Origin: Brachycybe producta | Taxonomy: Eukaryota; Arthropoda; Diplopoda; Playtdesmida; Andrognathidae | Reading direction: 5' to 3' | Length of the DNA: 64,000 bases | Assembly: GCA_036925085.1 (NCBI GenBank) | Contig: JAUPFP010000035.1 | Span: forward strand, 1,540,356-1,604,355 | Part shown: one piece after another, positions 33,203 to 44,060 of the stretch | How positions within the stretch are numbered: position 1 is the first letter of the stretch | Layout: the number at the start of each line of letters is the position of its first letter | Made by a program: the position numbers and the translations under genes | The notes under the pieces: generated by a model | Told to the model about the DNA's origin: nothing | Seen by the model: the letters and a program-made list of their open reading frames with translations, nothing else | The model's database searches: none

Positions 33203-34631
33203 AAACTTTTATCAAATGATTCTCTTGTCATTATTTTGTCACTATTTAAATTTATTGCGATGTGCAAGCATTGCATATAGGCCTATATTAATTTAATTAA
33301 ATGCTCGAATGTTTTTTTTTATTTATTAAAATGATCTGCGAATGTGGTAAGCCAAACTAGATGACAGTCTAATCCAATTCATATAGATCTATTAGGATCA
33401 CATAGACTGTGTTTTGTATTATTTCAATGCCTTGGCAAAAGGACCACTTATGAGTGGTCTAGTCTTACTGTAAAAAGTTGTCGCCGGTCGCTGTCCTGTG
33501 GTTGACATCGTATTGCTACATAAAAAAGACGCTATACTTTTGGACATGAGCTACAAAGACTTCATTTTGCAGTCGAACTCGACCACTAGCCCATCCATGT
33601 GACAAAAAGAACAAACCGAACAATTTTGCTGCAAGCAGCTTGTTTCAGTCAGTTTGCTTCAGTGATTACACTAAAATTAACTATTAAAATGTAATTAGTT
33701 TTTAAAAAGCAAAAAAAAAAAATATTAATACACGTATTTCCCATTTGTCTTGCAGGTAAGCTATGTGCGACATAACTTAGCTATATAATAGAATTTTGCT
33801 TCCTGAAATACGTATGACAAGTGATAAATATCCATGTTAATAACAACCCTGAAGCTTTTTTATTATTATTATTACTAGCTTTTATATTTATATTTATTTA
33901 ACTTCATAATTTGTTTGTTTGTTTGTCCACCATCTTCTGAAATATTGGAAAATAATCCACACTGAAAGGTATCGAACCCATGACCAACATAACTATAGGC
34001 TAAGACAGTAACCACTACACAAACAAGACAAGAACAGATTATGTTTTTTTTTTTTTTTTTACTTTTTAGTCCCTTTTTTATATAAAAGCGAGTACCACAA
34101 AAACATGTTTTTTGTTTAATTTTCTTCTTCATTTTTCTCTTGTCAAACATTTAAATTTTCATTCAGATTCTTCTCATTTTCATTTTTTAAACAAAACAAC
34201 ATGAGTTTAAGTTGCAATTTAAATCAGTAATTAAAATCGATATAAATCTAGTTATTTTTATTTCAAATGAAGTTTTTATTAGTTTTAAAAATGTGATTTT
34301 TTAAAATTTCGGATCAAAGTTATAAAATGTATTTGTTAGAAATAAATTAGTGATAGACTGATAGCAAATAATTCATTTTAAATCGTAAATTAAATAACAA
34401 TTGAAGTTTTAATTTTTATTTAAAAAAAAAGCATTGACTAAGTTTTTAATTTTTAAACCATAATTTTAAAATTTTAAAATTTTAAATAAAAAATTCCCAT
34501 GAAAAAGATTTAATCAAATTATAGTGAATAAACCTGTTTTCTATCTTTAAATATAAAAATGTTCAAGTATATAAACACTTTGCCACAGGCCTCCAGGGCT
34601 GCTTGCAGAGTAATCCATAATTGTAATGCCG
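33203..34631. other. AT-rich intergenic region
   Basis: No gene supported. It contains CCATTTGTCTTGCAG directly followed by GTAAGC (junction 33755/33756), which looks like a zero-length exon, and a T run at about 34045. Confidence 0.55.
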
Positions 34632-35432
34632 CAGTCACACTAGGCTGGTTTCCCAGCCGCTGGTTGCTGCTGGCTGGTTGTAGCGCTCTAGCAGCATAGT
34701 CTGAACTGCTACTAGTAGCTGCTTTCTCCAGCGGGCTAGTGATTTTAACAGCGGCTGGTGAAGTTGGACATGTCCAACTTTAGCAGCTACCAGCTGGTCA
34801 TGTGACTCCCTTCCTGCTGCTGCCATCTAGTGTGAACTTTTTCTTGCTAGTAGTGTCACTAGTGGTAGTTGAAACTCCACTGCTTGGGTTGGTTGTTGTT
34901 AGAGTTTGTGATTTTGAAAGACAGTGATTGGATGACTTGCACTGCTAAGGGTTGGTTTATACTCCCTTGCTAAGCGGCAAAGCAGCCTGCGAAGCTTCAA
35001 AAATGACGTCAGAGCTTCAGGTTTTTGCCTTCGCCAGAGCATGAAGCTAGCTTTGAAATTGTTCAACTTTTCAAAGCTTAGCAACTCAAAGCACCAATCA
35101 GGAAACGGATACACAAAAGGGGTGAATAAGTCACACCTTTTTTCTTCCAGAAGGGGAAGGGTTCTATTGTTTTGTGTATCTGTTTTATAGGATATAAAGG
35201 TCATAAAATAGGGTAAACTTTGCAAGACCACATGTATGTGCGAACAAGCTAAGCTTTGGGGAGCTAATTTTACAGAACTTCAAAGCTTGCAAATCTTAGC
35301 AAAGTTTGGAGTATAAACCTACCCTAATACCAGCAGTGACTGGACAAGTGTGAACCCAAAGCAGCTGCTGCTTGCTGTTGCTGCTAATAGCCAGCAGCAA
35401 CCAGCGGCTTGTAAACCAGCCTAGTGTGACTG
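34632..35432. mobile_element. TIR element (CAGTCACACTAGG ends) carrying a nested MITE
   Basis: The left end CAGTCACACTAGGCTGGTTT is matched by the inverted right end; pairing covers about 45 bp including GCCGCTGGTTGCTGCTGGCT. Only about 420 bp is its own sequence; the rest is the nested element at 34946-35327. No transposase or clear target duplication. Confidence 0.8.
34946..35327. mobile_element. MITE nested in the element at 34632
   Basis: AGGGTTGGTTTATACTCC and the inverted AGGGTAGGTTTATACTCC form its ends, with further pairing through TTGCTAAG and AAGCTT. It interrupts the host element between CACTGC and CCAGCAGTG. Confidence 0.78.
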
Positions 35433-36540
35433 TTGCTTAAATGAATCATTTCACACACAATATAAATGAAAATTACCCAAAACTAATTTAAAATTAAAAA
35501 TCTTAGTATTTGTAGCATTAATTTTGTTATAATGGAAAATATCAATAAATTTAAATGTGATCACATTATACTACATGTATATACTGTATATGCTCGTGTT
35601 TTGAGTGCTAAATTGTTTTTCCAGTCTTCGAATATGCTTCGCAGGTTCGACCTCTTAGATATAATATAAGATTCAGTTCTGCGAGCTCGTAATTGAATCT
35701 GTTAACAAAAAATTCAAAATCACTTCTTGGCATTGTTGTTCTCATTTACACTGACAGAAAAACATACTTAAGGTAAATTATTTATGGTGATTATTGGCCT
35801 GATCTATTTTTAGTAAGAATTAAAATTAGTACCGTAATCGTTTAATTTGTATGTTTCTGTTTAAATCGAACACTAAAATTACATTTTGTTAAAAGGCACC
35901 CATGAAACTTTTGCTCACAAGGCGACCGCCTAAATTCGCCTAATGAACGGGCCGGCAAGGCCGTGGCACTTAGCACCCCTTGAAAATTATCAATTTTACC
36001 ATTTTATCCAATTTTTTTATACAAGCATTTTAAGAATATTTTTAACACTGCACTAAAGTTTAAGCTCTCAATTGATTGAGCACTCAATTGGTTGAGCACT
36101 AAATCACAGTAAAGGTGCAGTCATTGAGTAGTAGACTTTAATGCTGGATCTCTAGCTATTTTTTTTTTGCAGTGCTAAATTCAGAAGAAACTTACAAGCC
36201 CTAAATTCTATCACTAGGGGGCACGAGTTTAGATTTTGTTTACTGTCGCAGAATACTGAAGTTAGGCGGCAATTCTACTTAAATCGCTGTATTGTCATTT
36301 TGAATGTATTGCCAAAAGACATAGTTAATTCTCTTTGCTTGGAAATTCTTGTAAAAAGTTAAAACTGCTTAATTTGTATTATTTGTAGTTATTTTGGATT
36401 ATATTTTTAAAATTTTAATATTTTTTTTGTTTATCTGACATAATGTTTTTGAAATTTTGTATTTATTTGCTTGTGTGTAATATTTGTAGTTGACATGGTA
36501 CTTGTGTTAAATGTGGTTTTATTAATTTCAGATTCTTAAT
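35433..36540. other. AT-rich region, no gene seen
   Basis: No ORF or structured repeat supported; a GC-richer patch at about 35920-35980 was not identified. Confidence 0.55.
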
Positions 36541-36630
36541 AAAAATAATTTTAATTTTTATTATTATATTATTATTATTATTATGATTATTATTATCATT
36601 ATTATTAGTATTAATATTATTATTATTATA
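36541..36630 (+). repeat. (ATT)n microsatellite
   Basis: Imperfect ATT/TTA triplets adjoining the 3' terminus of Helitron-like copy B. Confidence 0.8.
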
Positions 36631-37210
36631 CTAGTGGGGTAACCCGTCATAAATGACGGGAGCCAAATTCACAGGCAATTGTGCCCAGCATTAGAATTTC
36701 TTTTACTCCGCCCTTTTATGACATCAGACCAAGTAACAAACCCAATTAGAAATTGATGAGGTTCATAAAAAGGCTGATCAAAAGAAATTCTAATGCTGGG
36801 CACAATTGCCTGTGATAAACTGTAGTTTAATTTTGTTACTATTATCCCCTCCCCTTTTTATATTTGAAAGAGAAAATGAGTTTTTCCTTTTCTCTGGTGT
36901 GCGCATGCGCGTCGTTTCAGTTCCCCCCTCCCCCTTTTTTCTCCCTCCACGTTTCTCGCTCTCTCTATCTCCCCCTCTACACTTTCCAACCTTTTCCCCT
37001 CTCCAATTTAATATCATGGGGTTCTTGGATGGGCAGAGTGCAACATACAGTATAGTTGACCTTGAGAAAAAAAAGCGGTTCATTTATTCATTTAAATTTA
37101 TATAAATTCCGACGTGGTTCAAGTTTTTTGTCCTTAATTGTTTGTACAGCGTTACTCATAGACAAAATGAGGTAAACACAGAAACACAGACGGGGCTTAA
37201 TATATATATA
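36631..37210 (-). mobile_element. Helitron-like non-autonomous element, copy B
   Basis: On the minus strand the 3' end has a perfect 8-bp-stem hairpin (CCCGTCAT-TT-ATGACGGG at 36660-36643), then TTACCCCA and CTAG followed by T. The 5' end runs into TATATATATA next to GTCTGTGTTTCTGTG. These are the expected Helitron features, and no terminal inverted repeats or target duplication are seen. Copy A is at 19541-20184 in the other orientation. Confidence 0.75.
36670..36814. repeat. Palindromic module inside Helitron-like copy B
   Basis: CACAGGCAATTGTGCCCAGC and its inverse form perfect arms of about 35 bp. The centre (CATCAGACCAAGTAAC and AATTAGAAATTG) is related to the centre of the standalone foldback MITE at 14828-15031. 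Confidence 0.82.
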
Positions 37211-37659
37211 ATTATTATTATTATATTATTATTTTCATCATAAATATTATAATTATTATTGTGAAATGGAAACATACAAATTCCATTTGGCAAAACAATT
37301 TTTCACTCATTAATTGGACAACATTTGTATCTATTTTACAAAAGAAAACATTAAATATATCCACCTGTACAACAATTGAACAATTATATGACACATTTTG
37401 CAAAATGGAACCACAAAATGTTTTCTTACTTGATGGATGCGCCTTTTTAATGTAGAGTGAACAACTTAAATATCCATTTCACGAAATTATACCCAACATG
37501 CTTTCCACTTAGTGTAATACTCATTCTAAATAGAAAGTGGACAACACTTCTATCCGGTTTGCAAAATAAAATAATAAATTTTGTGGACAAGACATTGATG
37601 ACATAGATGGACTATTTATCGAATCGTTGTTCAGGCGACCGGTATGCCAAGTGGAATAC
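37211..37659. other. AT-rich spacer, no gene seen
   Basis: ATT-rich at the start, otherwise featureless. Confidence 0.5.
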
Positions 37660-38490
37660 AGAGTGGGCCATAAGTCACGAAGGAGTTTAAAAGTTTAATA
37701 ACTTTTTTGTTTTTAATTTTTTTTATGTTCTATTGGATTTTATAATCAACATTGTGGAGAAATTAATCACGGAAAAAAATAACAACAACAAACAAAAACC
37801 ATTATATTTTCATTTCAAAATCAGAACTCTGTTATTCCCTCCTAAATAGCTTACCACTGTCTCTTCAATGTCAGGTTTGTGCTACTAAGAATACGAGAAC
37901 TATTCACCAGTTTCAATTGCAACCCCTCAGATGTACTGCTTGGCGTGTTTTGGCTTGTTTAAGGATGGCAGTGCAGCGACGATCACTGGCAAGCAATATC
38001 GAGCCACGATAGAGAAAATGTGTGTTTTGCGGTGAAAGACACGCCTGAGATGTGGTTTCGGCAGGATGGAGTCACATCCCACATGGCCCGAGCTACTGCC
38101 TTCATGGTCCGAGCCACAATGGAGCTCCTCCTAAAGCAAATTTTTGGCTTCCGAATAAATTATCAAAAATTCACAAATTAATTGTGAATTGCGGATTTCC
38201 GGGCACCTGACTAGTTTCTTTGGGGTTACCTGAAGGAGCAAGTGTATGCCAAAAAGCCCTATTAATCCAGCAGCTCAAGGACAGCATTGATACAGAAATC
38301 CAAGTGCTACAGCTAGAAACATTGACAGCTGTCATAGAAAATGCTGTGAAAAGAGCCCGTACTTGCGAAGCCAAAAATCGGGAGCATTTATTTGAAATTC
38401 ATTTTAATTCCAAATTTTTGGAAAAAAAATCTCCTCTTTCTAAACTGTATTTAAAAATAAAAAGGTTAACAGACAAAAACGGTATTAAAA
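37660..38490 (+). pseudogene. Mariner/Tc1-like DDE transposase relic
   Basis: Broken reading frames on the + strand show DDE-transposase motifs in the expected order. TITGKQYRATIEKM is at about 37985, MWFRQDGVTSHMARAT (the W.QQDGA..H block with the catalytic D) at about 38050, a G-L-K segment near 38220, then LIQQLKDSIDTEIQ and ENAVKRARTCEAKNREHLFE, matching the IQELK...R...C....G.HLE end of this family. Several stops and shifts show it is long dead. GTGGGCCATAAGTCACGA near 37668 may be a remnant of the terminal repeat. Confidence 0.75.
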
Positions 38491-38739
38491 AATTAAACCC
38501 TTTCGTGACTTTCATTCGAACTTTGCAAAATGGATAGAAGTGTTGTTCATTTGATGACTGAAAATATCATTCATCAAGTAAAAATTACCTCTTTATATAT
38601 ATCATGATGTAGATGGCCATTTTATAAAAAAAAAATTCATTTTTCGTTCGCATTTTTTATTACGAATAAGTTTTTCATTTCACAAATTTTTATGTAATGT
38701 ACAATCACACCAAAGGCAAGTGACATGTGTGTATAGGGT

Positions 38740-39299
38740 TGTAACACCCGGTAGTTCCCTCCTGAATGCTAGCCTGGAGATGCACGACTCATCTCTGTCA
38801 CTCCTTCACTCTATATTTGGACTTAGTCGGGCTGAGGGATATCTTTGGGACCATGGTCACTTGAACCTGGATCTTGAACCTGGATCTTTATCCGTATCAC
38901 ATCATGGGCTTGTGGACGCACCTTTAATACAAAACATTCATTTTTGTACGTCTTTATCTTTCTGCCACAAAAATGAATAAAATGTTTATAAACAAGAGCT
39001 ACGTTCTCTTTATGTCTGGAAACTAACCCTTCTCTGAACAGGTAGGAGACACCATAAGGCAAGAGGACATTCGAATCCCTTCAGAGCATCAACAGGTCCA
39101 CGATCAGAAATGGATGGTCACCATCCTTCTGAGAGACTTCACACCTACTCAGGAGGACGTCTACCATCCATCACCATCCGCCTATTAACATCATCCAATC
39201 TTCTTTGTGTGGTTACCACGCGATAGAAGAAGAAACGAGCTACCGAAATAGGATCGAAATCGTCGTTTGCTTACCAGGTTCATACCGAGTACATACAAT
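38740..39299 (+). mobile_element. Diverged LTR relic related to the young LTR element
   Basis: Starts TGTAACACCC and keeps blocks in the same order as the LTRs at 39300 and 48793, but in opposite orientation: GACCATGGTCACTTGAACCT, ATGAATAAAATG and TACGTTCTC. The right limit is uncertain; the young element abuts it at 39300. Confidence 0.5.
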
Positions 39300-39985
39300 T
39301 GTGAGCTTTTGACATCAACCAATATTTTATTACCAACCTTTAGATGACATTTTCTACTTTTCGTTTCTTCTCTGAGCAGTATGACACCTGCACAGAGAAG
39401 ATCCGAGCTGTAGAGAGAGCTGGATGGAGATAGATTGTAGTCACTCTTCTGCATGGGGGTGAAATCGATGCAGGAGAGTGGCGGCCATCTCTCTCTCTTC
39501 CGGTTGATGCTGATATACATCTTCTCCATCGGTATTCCGACTAGAGAAGATGTTGTAGCTGCTGAGAATCGTATAGCTCCTGCCCTATGAAACCTCCGGC
39601 CTCTGAAGAGAAGTTATTTACATAAACATAGAGACAACGCTACTTCTTATTACAACACTTTTATTCATTCCTTGTAAGAAGTACAGATACAAGGGTGAAT
39701 AGTAAAATACTAACTGGAAATCCTCAGGCCCATGATTTGGAATGTATCGCAAAAACAGGCAAAGGAAAGAACTTAGGAACAAAGAGGAACATGGTCCTTT
39801 TATACCTTGGACCTGTGTACACCTGCGAGGTGTAACCAGGTCCAAGTGACCATGGTCCTTTATGTATCAATCCGCCACTTGGGCATGAGTCAGAAAGGTG
39901 AGTCAGAGAGGAGGGAGGGACGGTTGAGAGTTGTTTACCCCCCAGGCTATGGTTTTGGCGGGATCACGATTTACAGGGTGTTACA
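39300..39985 (-). repeat. 3' LTR of the young element
   Basis: 686 bp; on the minus strand it begins TGTAACACCCTGTAAATCG and ends AAGCTCACA. It is directly preceded (minus strand) by the purine-rich AAAGTTGGAGGGTA, a plausible polypurine tract, and by a perfect 8-bp-stem hairpin at 40004-40023. Confidence 0.93.
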
Positions 39986-40388
39986 TACCCTCCAACTTTG
40001 CTTGGAGTACGTCCTCGTACTCCAGCCAAGGGTGGAAGGTTTTCAAGTTACGCAGCGGGGAGACATGGGTGGCTGAGGACTTACCGTGTACAGAGGTGGT
40101 TATGGAAAGGCACTGGCACCGAAGTGTCAGCGCCCTTAAAAATTGGAAAAGGCTGAAAACATAAAACAAAGATAATTAATGCTCGCTGAGTGGCGAGCCG
40201 CTATTGAAATCTAAAAAGAAAAGAACAGTTGCAACGTATTTTATTTTTTTATAAATTTTTCGATAATGCCACCCGGATGGGTGGCAACCACATGAGTACA
40301 TGTGGCACGCAGCTATCCCTGCTGCGGAGGGTGGGGAGGATCCTGGGTCCATGAACCGTACGGGGGGGTAATCCCGCCGGACCTGGCC

Positions 40389-42566
40389 TCATCGGTAGCT
40401 GGATGCGGCAGACAGCCATTGTCCCTGGTCGTCAGGTAGATCCCGGTGGAAGATATTGAAGATGTCCCGGTCCCCGATAATCTTGCGGGAGGACCGCTTG
40501 TTGTACAGTGTAGCCCAAGCGGCGTCCCACAAGACGGCGATTCGGTAACGAGGATCCGGTTCCGGAATGTAGTGACGGCTGGTACGGAACGTCTGTCCAG
40601 CTGGCAGTCTAAAGACGGAGTTGACGAAAGCTCCCAAAAGGGCTTCCGTGGCTTCATCGATGGCATCTCCGGCGAAACTGGTGGTTTCAACAATCCGTCT
40701 TCTTGGGAAGACGATGGTGATGAGGACACTTGTTAGGCGGGAGAGTCCCACGACATATCGCTCCCGGGGAGGGAGGTCCAGACGGGGAAACCCTTCCTCC
40801 AAAGAGAAGTGTCCTATGTAAAGGGTGTTGGCAGAGCGCACTTCGCGCTGCCAAGTGACCCACCGATTGTTGAGCAACCTCTCGCCGGAGGTGGCTGCAC
40901 GGAACGGATGATCCAGCGGTAACCGCCCCAGAGTAGCCCCGGCATGGGGTACAGTGGGCGGTGCGGCTGGTCGGGCTGGTGTTGGAGCCGCAGGTTCCAA
41001 AGAAACTGATGCGCCCGTGATAGGCCTGGCATGGCGCAAGGCGGACCGGGCCATATCGCGGGCCACCTGACGTAGTCGCTTCGATGCCGACTTCCTGCTC
41101 AGCGCCTCCAGTGGCTTGGCACTTCCTGGTGCACGGCCCAGTGCTTCCATGAGGTCACCTCCCTGTCGCATGACGTCTTGCAGAAGGTTTGTGATGGCCT
41201 TCTGTTTTTTCAAGAACGCGGCACGCTCTGCGGAAGGTGGCGGCATCAAAGGTGTAGGCGTAGGTTGTCCAGAAGGGCGGCCCGGAGGTGGCGGAGGAGG
41301 AGAGCGACGCGGGACCCAAGTAGGAGGGCCCCGAGTTTCATAGCGATGGTCGCGGTCCAGTTGGACTCGGTGATCCTGTAGGTCTTGCCTGACCCTTGGG
41401 TCGAAGTTATTACGCGGCGGAGGGCCGCGTCCAGAGGAACCATGTTGTTCCTGCTGACTTCTTCCGTCGGGTCGGCGTCGGGGCGAAAGATGGGAACCAC
41501 GTGGCGAAGAGCGACGTGGTTGTGGCCGTTGAAGAGAGTCTCGAGAAGAGTGGTGGCCCCTGTAGGACTGTTGAGGCTCCTTGGGGCGAGCCCCAGTGGG
41601 AACCTGAACACGAGCAGGTTGGGGAACCACCACTATGGAAGGTAGCTTTGGAGTCGGAGTTGGTGTGGCGGCCTCGCTGCGTGGAGGCGTGGCACATCGG
41701 GAGGTTGGTGGTGACGATAATGGTGTATGAGGAGGAGGCGGCGGAGTGATTGACGGCACCGGTGAGCAGTGTTGGAAAGGCTCTGGTGGCGTTATGGGTG
41801 GAGAAGGAGATGTGGAGAGGCCAGTTGTCAGGGTTGCTGGCGAGTTTGAGGATGGAGGTGATGACGTGGCCGATGACGTAACTCGGGCGGCTTCTTGGAG
41901 TCGGGCCTCGATTTGCAGGAGCTCCTCCTTCGGGAGTTGCGCCGTACACGGTAAGCCCAGCTCGACAAGGCGGGCGCAAACCGCACGGAGGTACGCCAGA
42001 TTGTCCTCCCCTTCCTTCTTATCTCTGGCTGCCCGACGAAGAGCAGCCTCCCTCTGCAGCTCCAAGTGGAGGTCTTCGAGGGGGGAGGGCACAGATCCAC
42101 CTCCCCCACGCTTCCCTCTTGCTTCAGCTCCACCCGGAATGGGTTGACCAGGCGCGATGCTATCGCGGAATGCCTGGTTAACCCCCCATGCCATGAGGTT
42201 GATATCGATGCGGTCTTCCCGCTCCTCCCAGTAGTGTTTTGATGTCGTGACGTCGAAGGGGACGATGCTGCTTGGAGCAGCAGGCTTCCCTTCGCGCCCG
42301 ACATTGGCAGGTCGCTTGAAGCTTGCTTTTAGGCGCTTCTCCCCACGCCGGTGAAAATTCTCCGGTTCGGAGGAGGTGCGGCGCCTATCTATTATGTTTG
42401 GCGACTCTCTTCTTGTTGTGGGCGCACTGGCGGCGCCCGCCTTTTGTGGCTGGCAGGTAGATTGAGAGAGGGGTTCAGCGGTCCCCGCCGTTCCACTCTC
42501 CGTCTCATCTTCACTAGAAGAGGCAGACATCATTCTGCCTCCTCTCCATGAGCCTCTACCTGGCAT
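40389..42566 (-). CDS. Unknown 725-residue protein of the LTR element
   Basis: Begins with an ATG (42566-42564) and stays open for 725 codons in markedly GC-rich DNA. It has a Ser/Glu-rich, then basic N-terminus (RRGEKRLKASFKRP), a charged alpha-helical segment at about 161-228 rich in Leu, Glu and Arg (possible coiled coil), a Pro/Ser/Thr-rich stretch at about 235-445 with poly-Pro runs, a second helical basic segment at about 446-520, and a compact C-terminal region at about 560-725 (WVTWQREVRSANTLYIGHF, RDIFNIFHRDLP). There is no signal peptide, membrane segment, zinc knuckle or polymerase motif, so it is neither a pol nor an obvious envelope gene. Its position between gag-protease and the 3' LTR is where pol would normally end. 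A nucleic-acid-binding or structural role would be a guess. Confidence 0.75.
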   Translation of the reverse strand: MPGRGSWRGGRMMSASSSEDETESGTAGTAEPLSQSTCQPQKAGAASAPTTRRESPNIIDRRRTSSEPENFHRRGEKRLKASFKRPANVGREGKPAAPSSIVPFDVTTSKHYWEEREDRIDINLMAWGVNQAFRDSIAPGQPIPGGAEARGKRGGGGSVPSPLEDLHLELQREAALRRAARDKKEGEDNLAYLRAVCARLVELGLPCTAQLPKEELLQIEARLQEAARVTSSATSSPPSSNSPATLTTGLSTSPSPPITPPEPFQHCSPVPSITPPPPPHTPLSSPPTSRCATPPRSEAATPTPTPKLPSIVVVPQPARVQVPTGARPKEPQQSYRGHHSSRDSLQRPQPRRSSPRGSHLSPRRRPDGRSQQEQHGSSGRGPPPRNNFDPRVRQDLQDHRVQLDRDHRYETRGPPTWVPRRSPPPPPPGRPSGQPTPTPLMPPPSAERAAFLKKQKAITNLLQDVMRQGGDLMEALGRAPGSAKPLEALSRKSASKRLRQVARDMARSALRHARPITGASVSLEPAAPTPARPAAPPTVPHAGATLGRLPLDHPFRAATSGERLLNNRWVTWQREVRSANTLYIGHFSLEEGFPRLDLPPRERYVVGLSRLTSVLITIVFPRRRIVETTSFAGDAIDEATEALLGAFVNSVFRLPAGQTFRTSRHYIPEPDPRYRIAVLWDAAWATLYNKRSSRKIIGDRDIFNIFHRDLPDDQGQWLSAASSYR

Positions 42567-44060
42567 ATTTTCTTAAGAGTTTAAAAGTTCTTACTTTTTC
42601 AAAAGTCCCGCTGCTGGTGGTTACTTCCAAATAATAACAGAAATCGGTCCCCGATCACTCTGTTATTATTTCAAGAGGTCCAAAGAGTTCTGAAGGCCTG
42701 ATGCACTGCACGTGAGTCCAAAGGCTTGAAGGTGGTACTCAAGCTTTGGATTGACAACAAAAACTGAAGAAGTTCGAAATTAAAATTTGGAACTTGGCAC
42801 AGAAGTAGATTGAAGATTTGATGATTGAAGAAGATCGAGCATAAAGAGATGAAAAACGAGTGCTTCTTTGAAGAGAGCAAATCGAGTGGTAATTGACCAA
42901 GTTTGGTCACTTTTCTTATTTAATTTTAAAAGTTAGAAGGGCCGGCCCCTTTTAGAATAAGACACCTTACTCTAATTGGTTTCTTCACGACTTTATTTAT
43001 TGGGGGTGGGGGTTGTCCCACCGACATTAGATGTGAGAGGTGTTGATCTAATTCTTATCAGAGTCGGTCCTGTTTATTATTTTTAGATAAACAAAAGGAC
43101 TAAGGAATCTCGAGGGAGAAGGGCCGTTATTTTATTTCACACCGAGGTGTGAAGTTGCCCATTAACTTTCTCCCCTTCTTTTCCTTAATGCCTTTTTTGG
43201 AAAGAATAGGTCAGCAAGGTTACTAATGTACCTTGCTGTTTGTTATTATTTTTAGGGGGGAGTGGGGCAGGAGTTGGTGTCCCACAATTCGATCTTAATT
43301 GAGAGGGTGACAGGTTCTTCAATTTTATTTTTTAATTGAAGGTGTCCGCTCTCACAAAATCCTCAAAACTGATTTTCTTCCTTTTTTATTTGTTTATGGC
43401 CAGCAGTTTTTGTTGTTTGTTGTTTTTTTTTTCTTTGAAGTCCCAGTGCATTGGTCTGGCCCCCAGAGCAATTGTCTCTTTGAAGTTTCTATTCTTCCAC
43501 TGTCGACAGCATGGTCAATGACGTCCGTCCATAATAAAGGGGAGCACGGTGTTTTTCTTTTGCTGACCCTTTTATGGCTCTTGATTTTTCTTCTGAACGT
43601 CCTTGACTAGCCTTCGGCGTTTTTCCCAGGTGTACCACGTGGTTGACAGTCGTGTGTGAAGGCCATGTGGTTCCGGTGTAGTTTATTGCATGTTTGAAAT
43701 GGTTGCCAATATGTAAATATTGGCGGCCATTTTGAAAAGTTTAAAAGTGTTTCAAAAATTAAAGTTGTGTGAATTTTGTAGAGTTTTGGGAGTTATTTGA
43801 GAGTGTTTAGAGGGGTTGTTGATGCTGTGGGGTTGTTTATTCGTTGGGGGGTTCCTTTTATCCCCTCCCCCACCTCTTGACAACTGTCCTCAGTTGTTTC
43901 TTAACACAACAATTCTCAAATTCCTCCCGCTCTTCTATTGTTGATATTTGATGGTTGCTGGTGTTTATTTCCATAGTCATGAAATAAACACTGGTGAATT
44001 ATTGTTTTATTTTCGTCGCGTTTGGTTTCTTGACAGCGTGGGTGGCCGTTGCTTTCGTCG
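42567..44060 (-). other. ORF-free internal region of the LTR element
   Basis: About 1.5 kb, AT-richer than both flanking ORFs, with no frame longer than about 80 codons and no reverse transcriptase or integrase motif. This is the interval where pol is missing. Confidence 0.7.

Noticed and set aside
40446-42551. Several + strand ORFs over the 725-codon ORF
   Set aside because: High GC reduces stop codons on all frames; the minus-strand ORF is longest, starts with ATG and agrees with the element's orientation.
40389-42566. Envelope gene of the LTR element
   Set aside because: No signal peptide, membrane segment, cysteine pattern or cleavage site is visible; the protein is proline-rich and basic.
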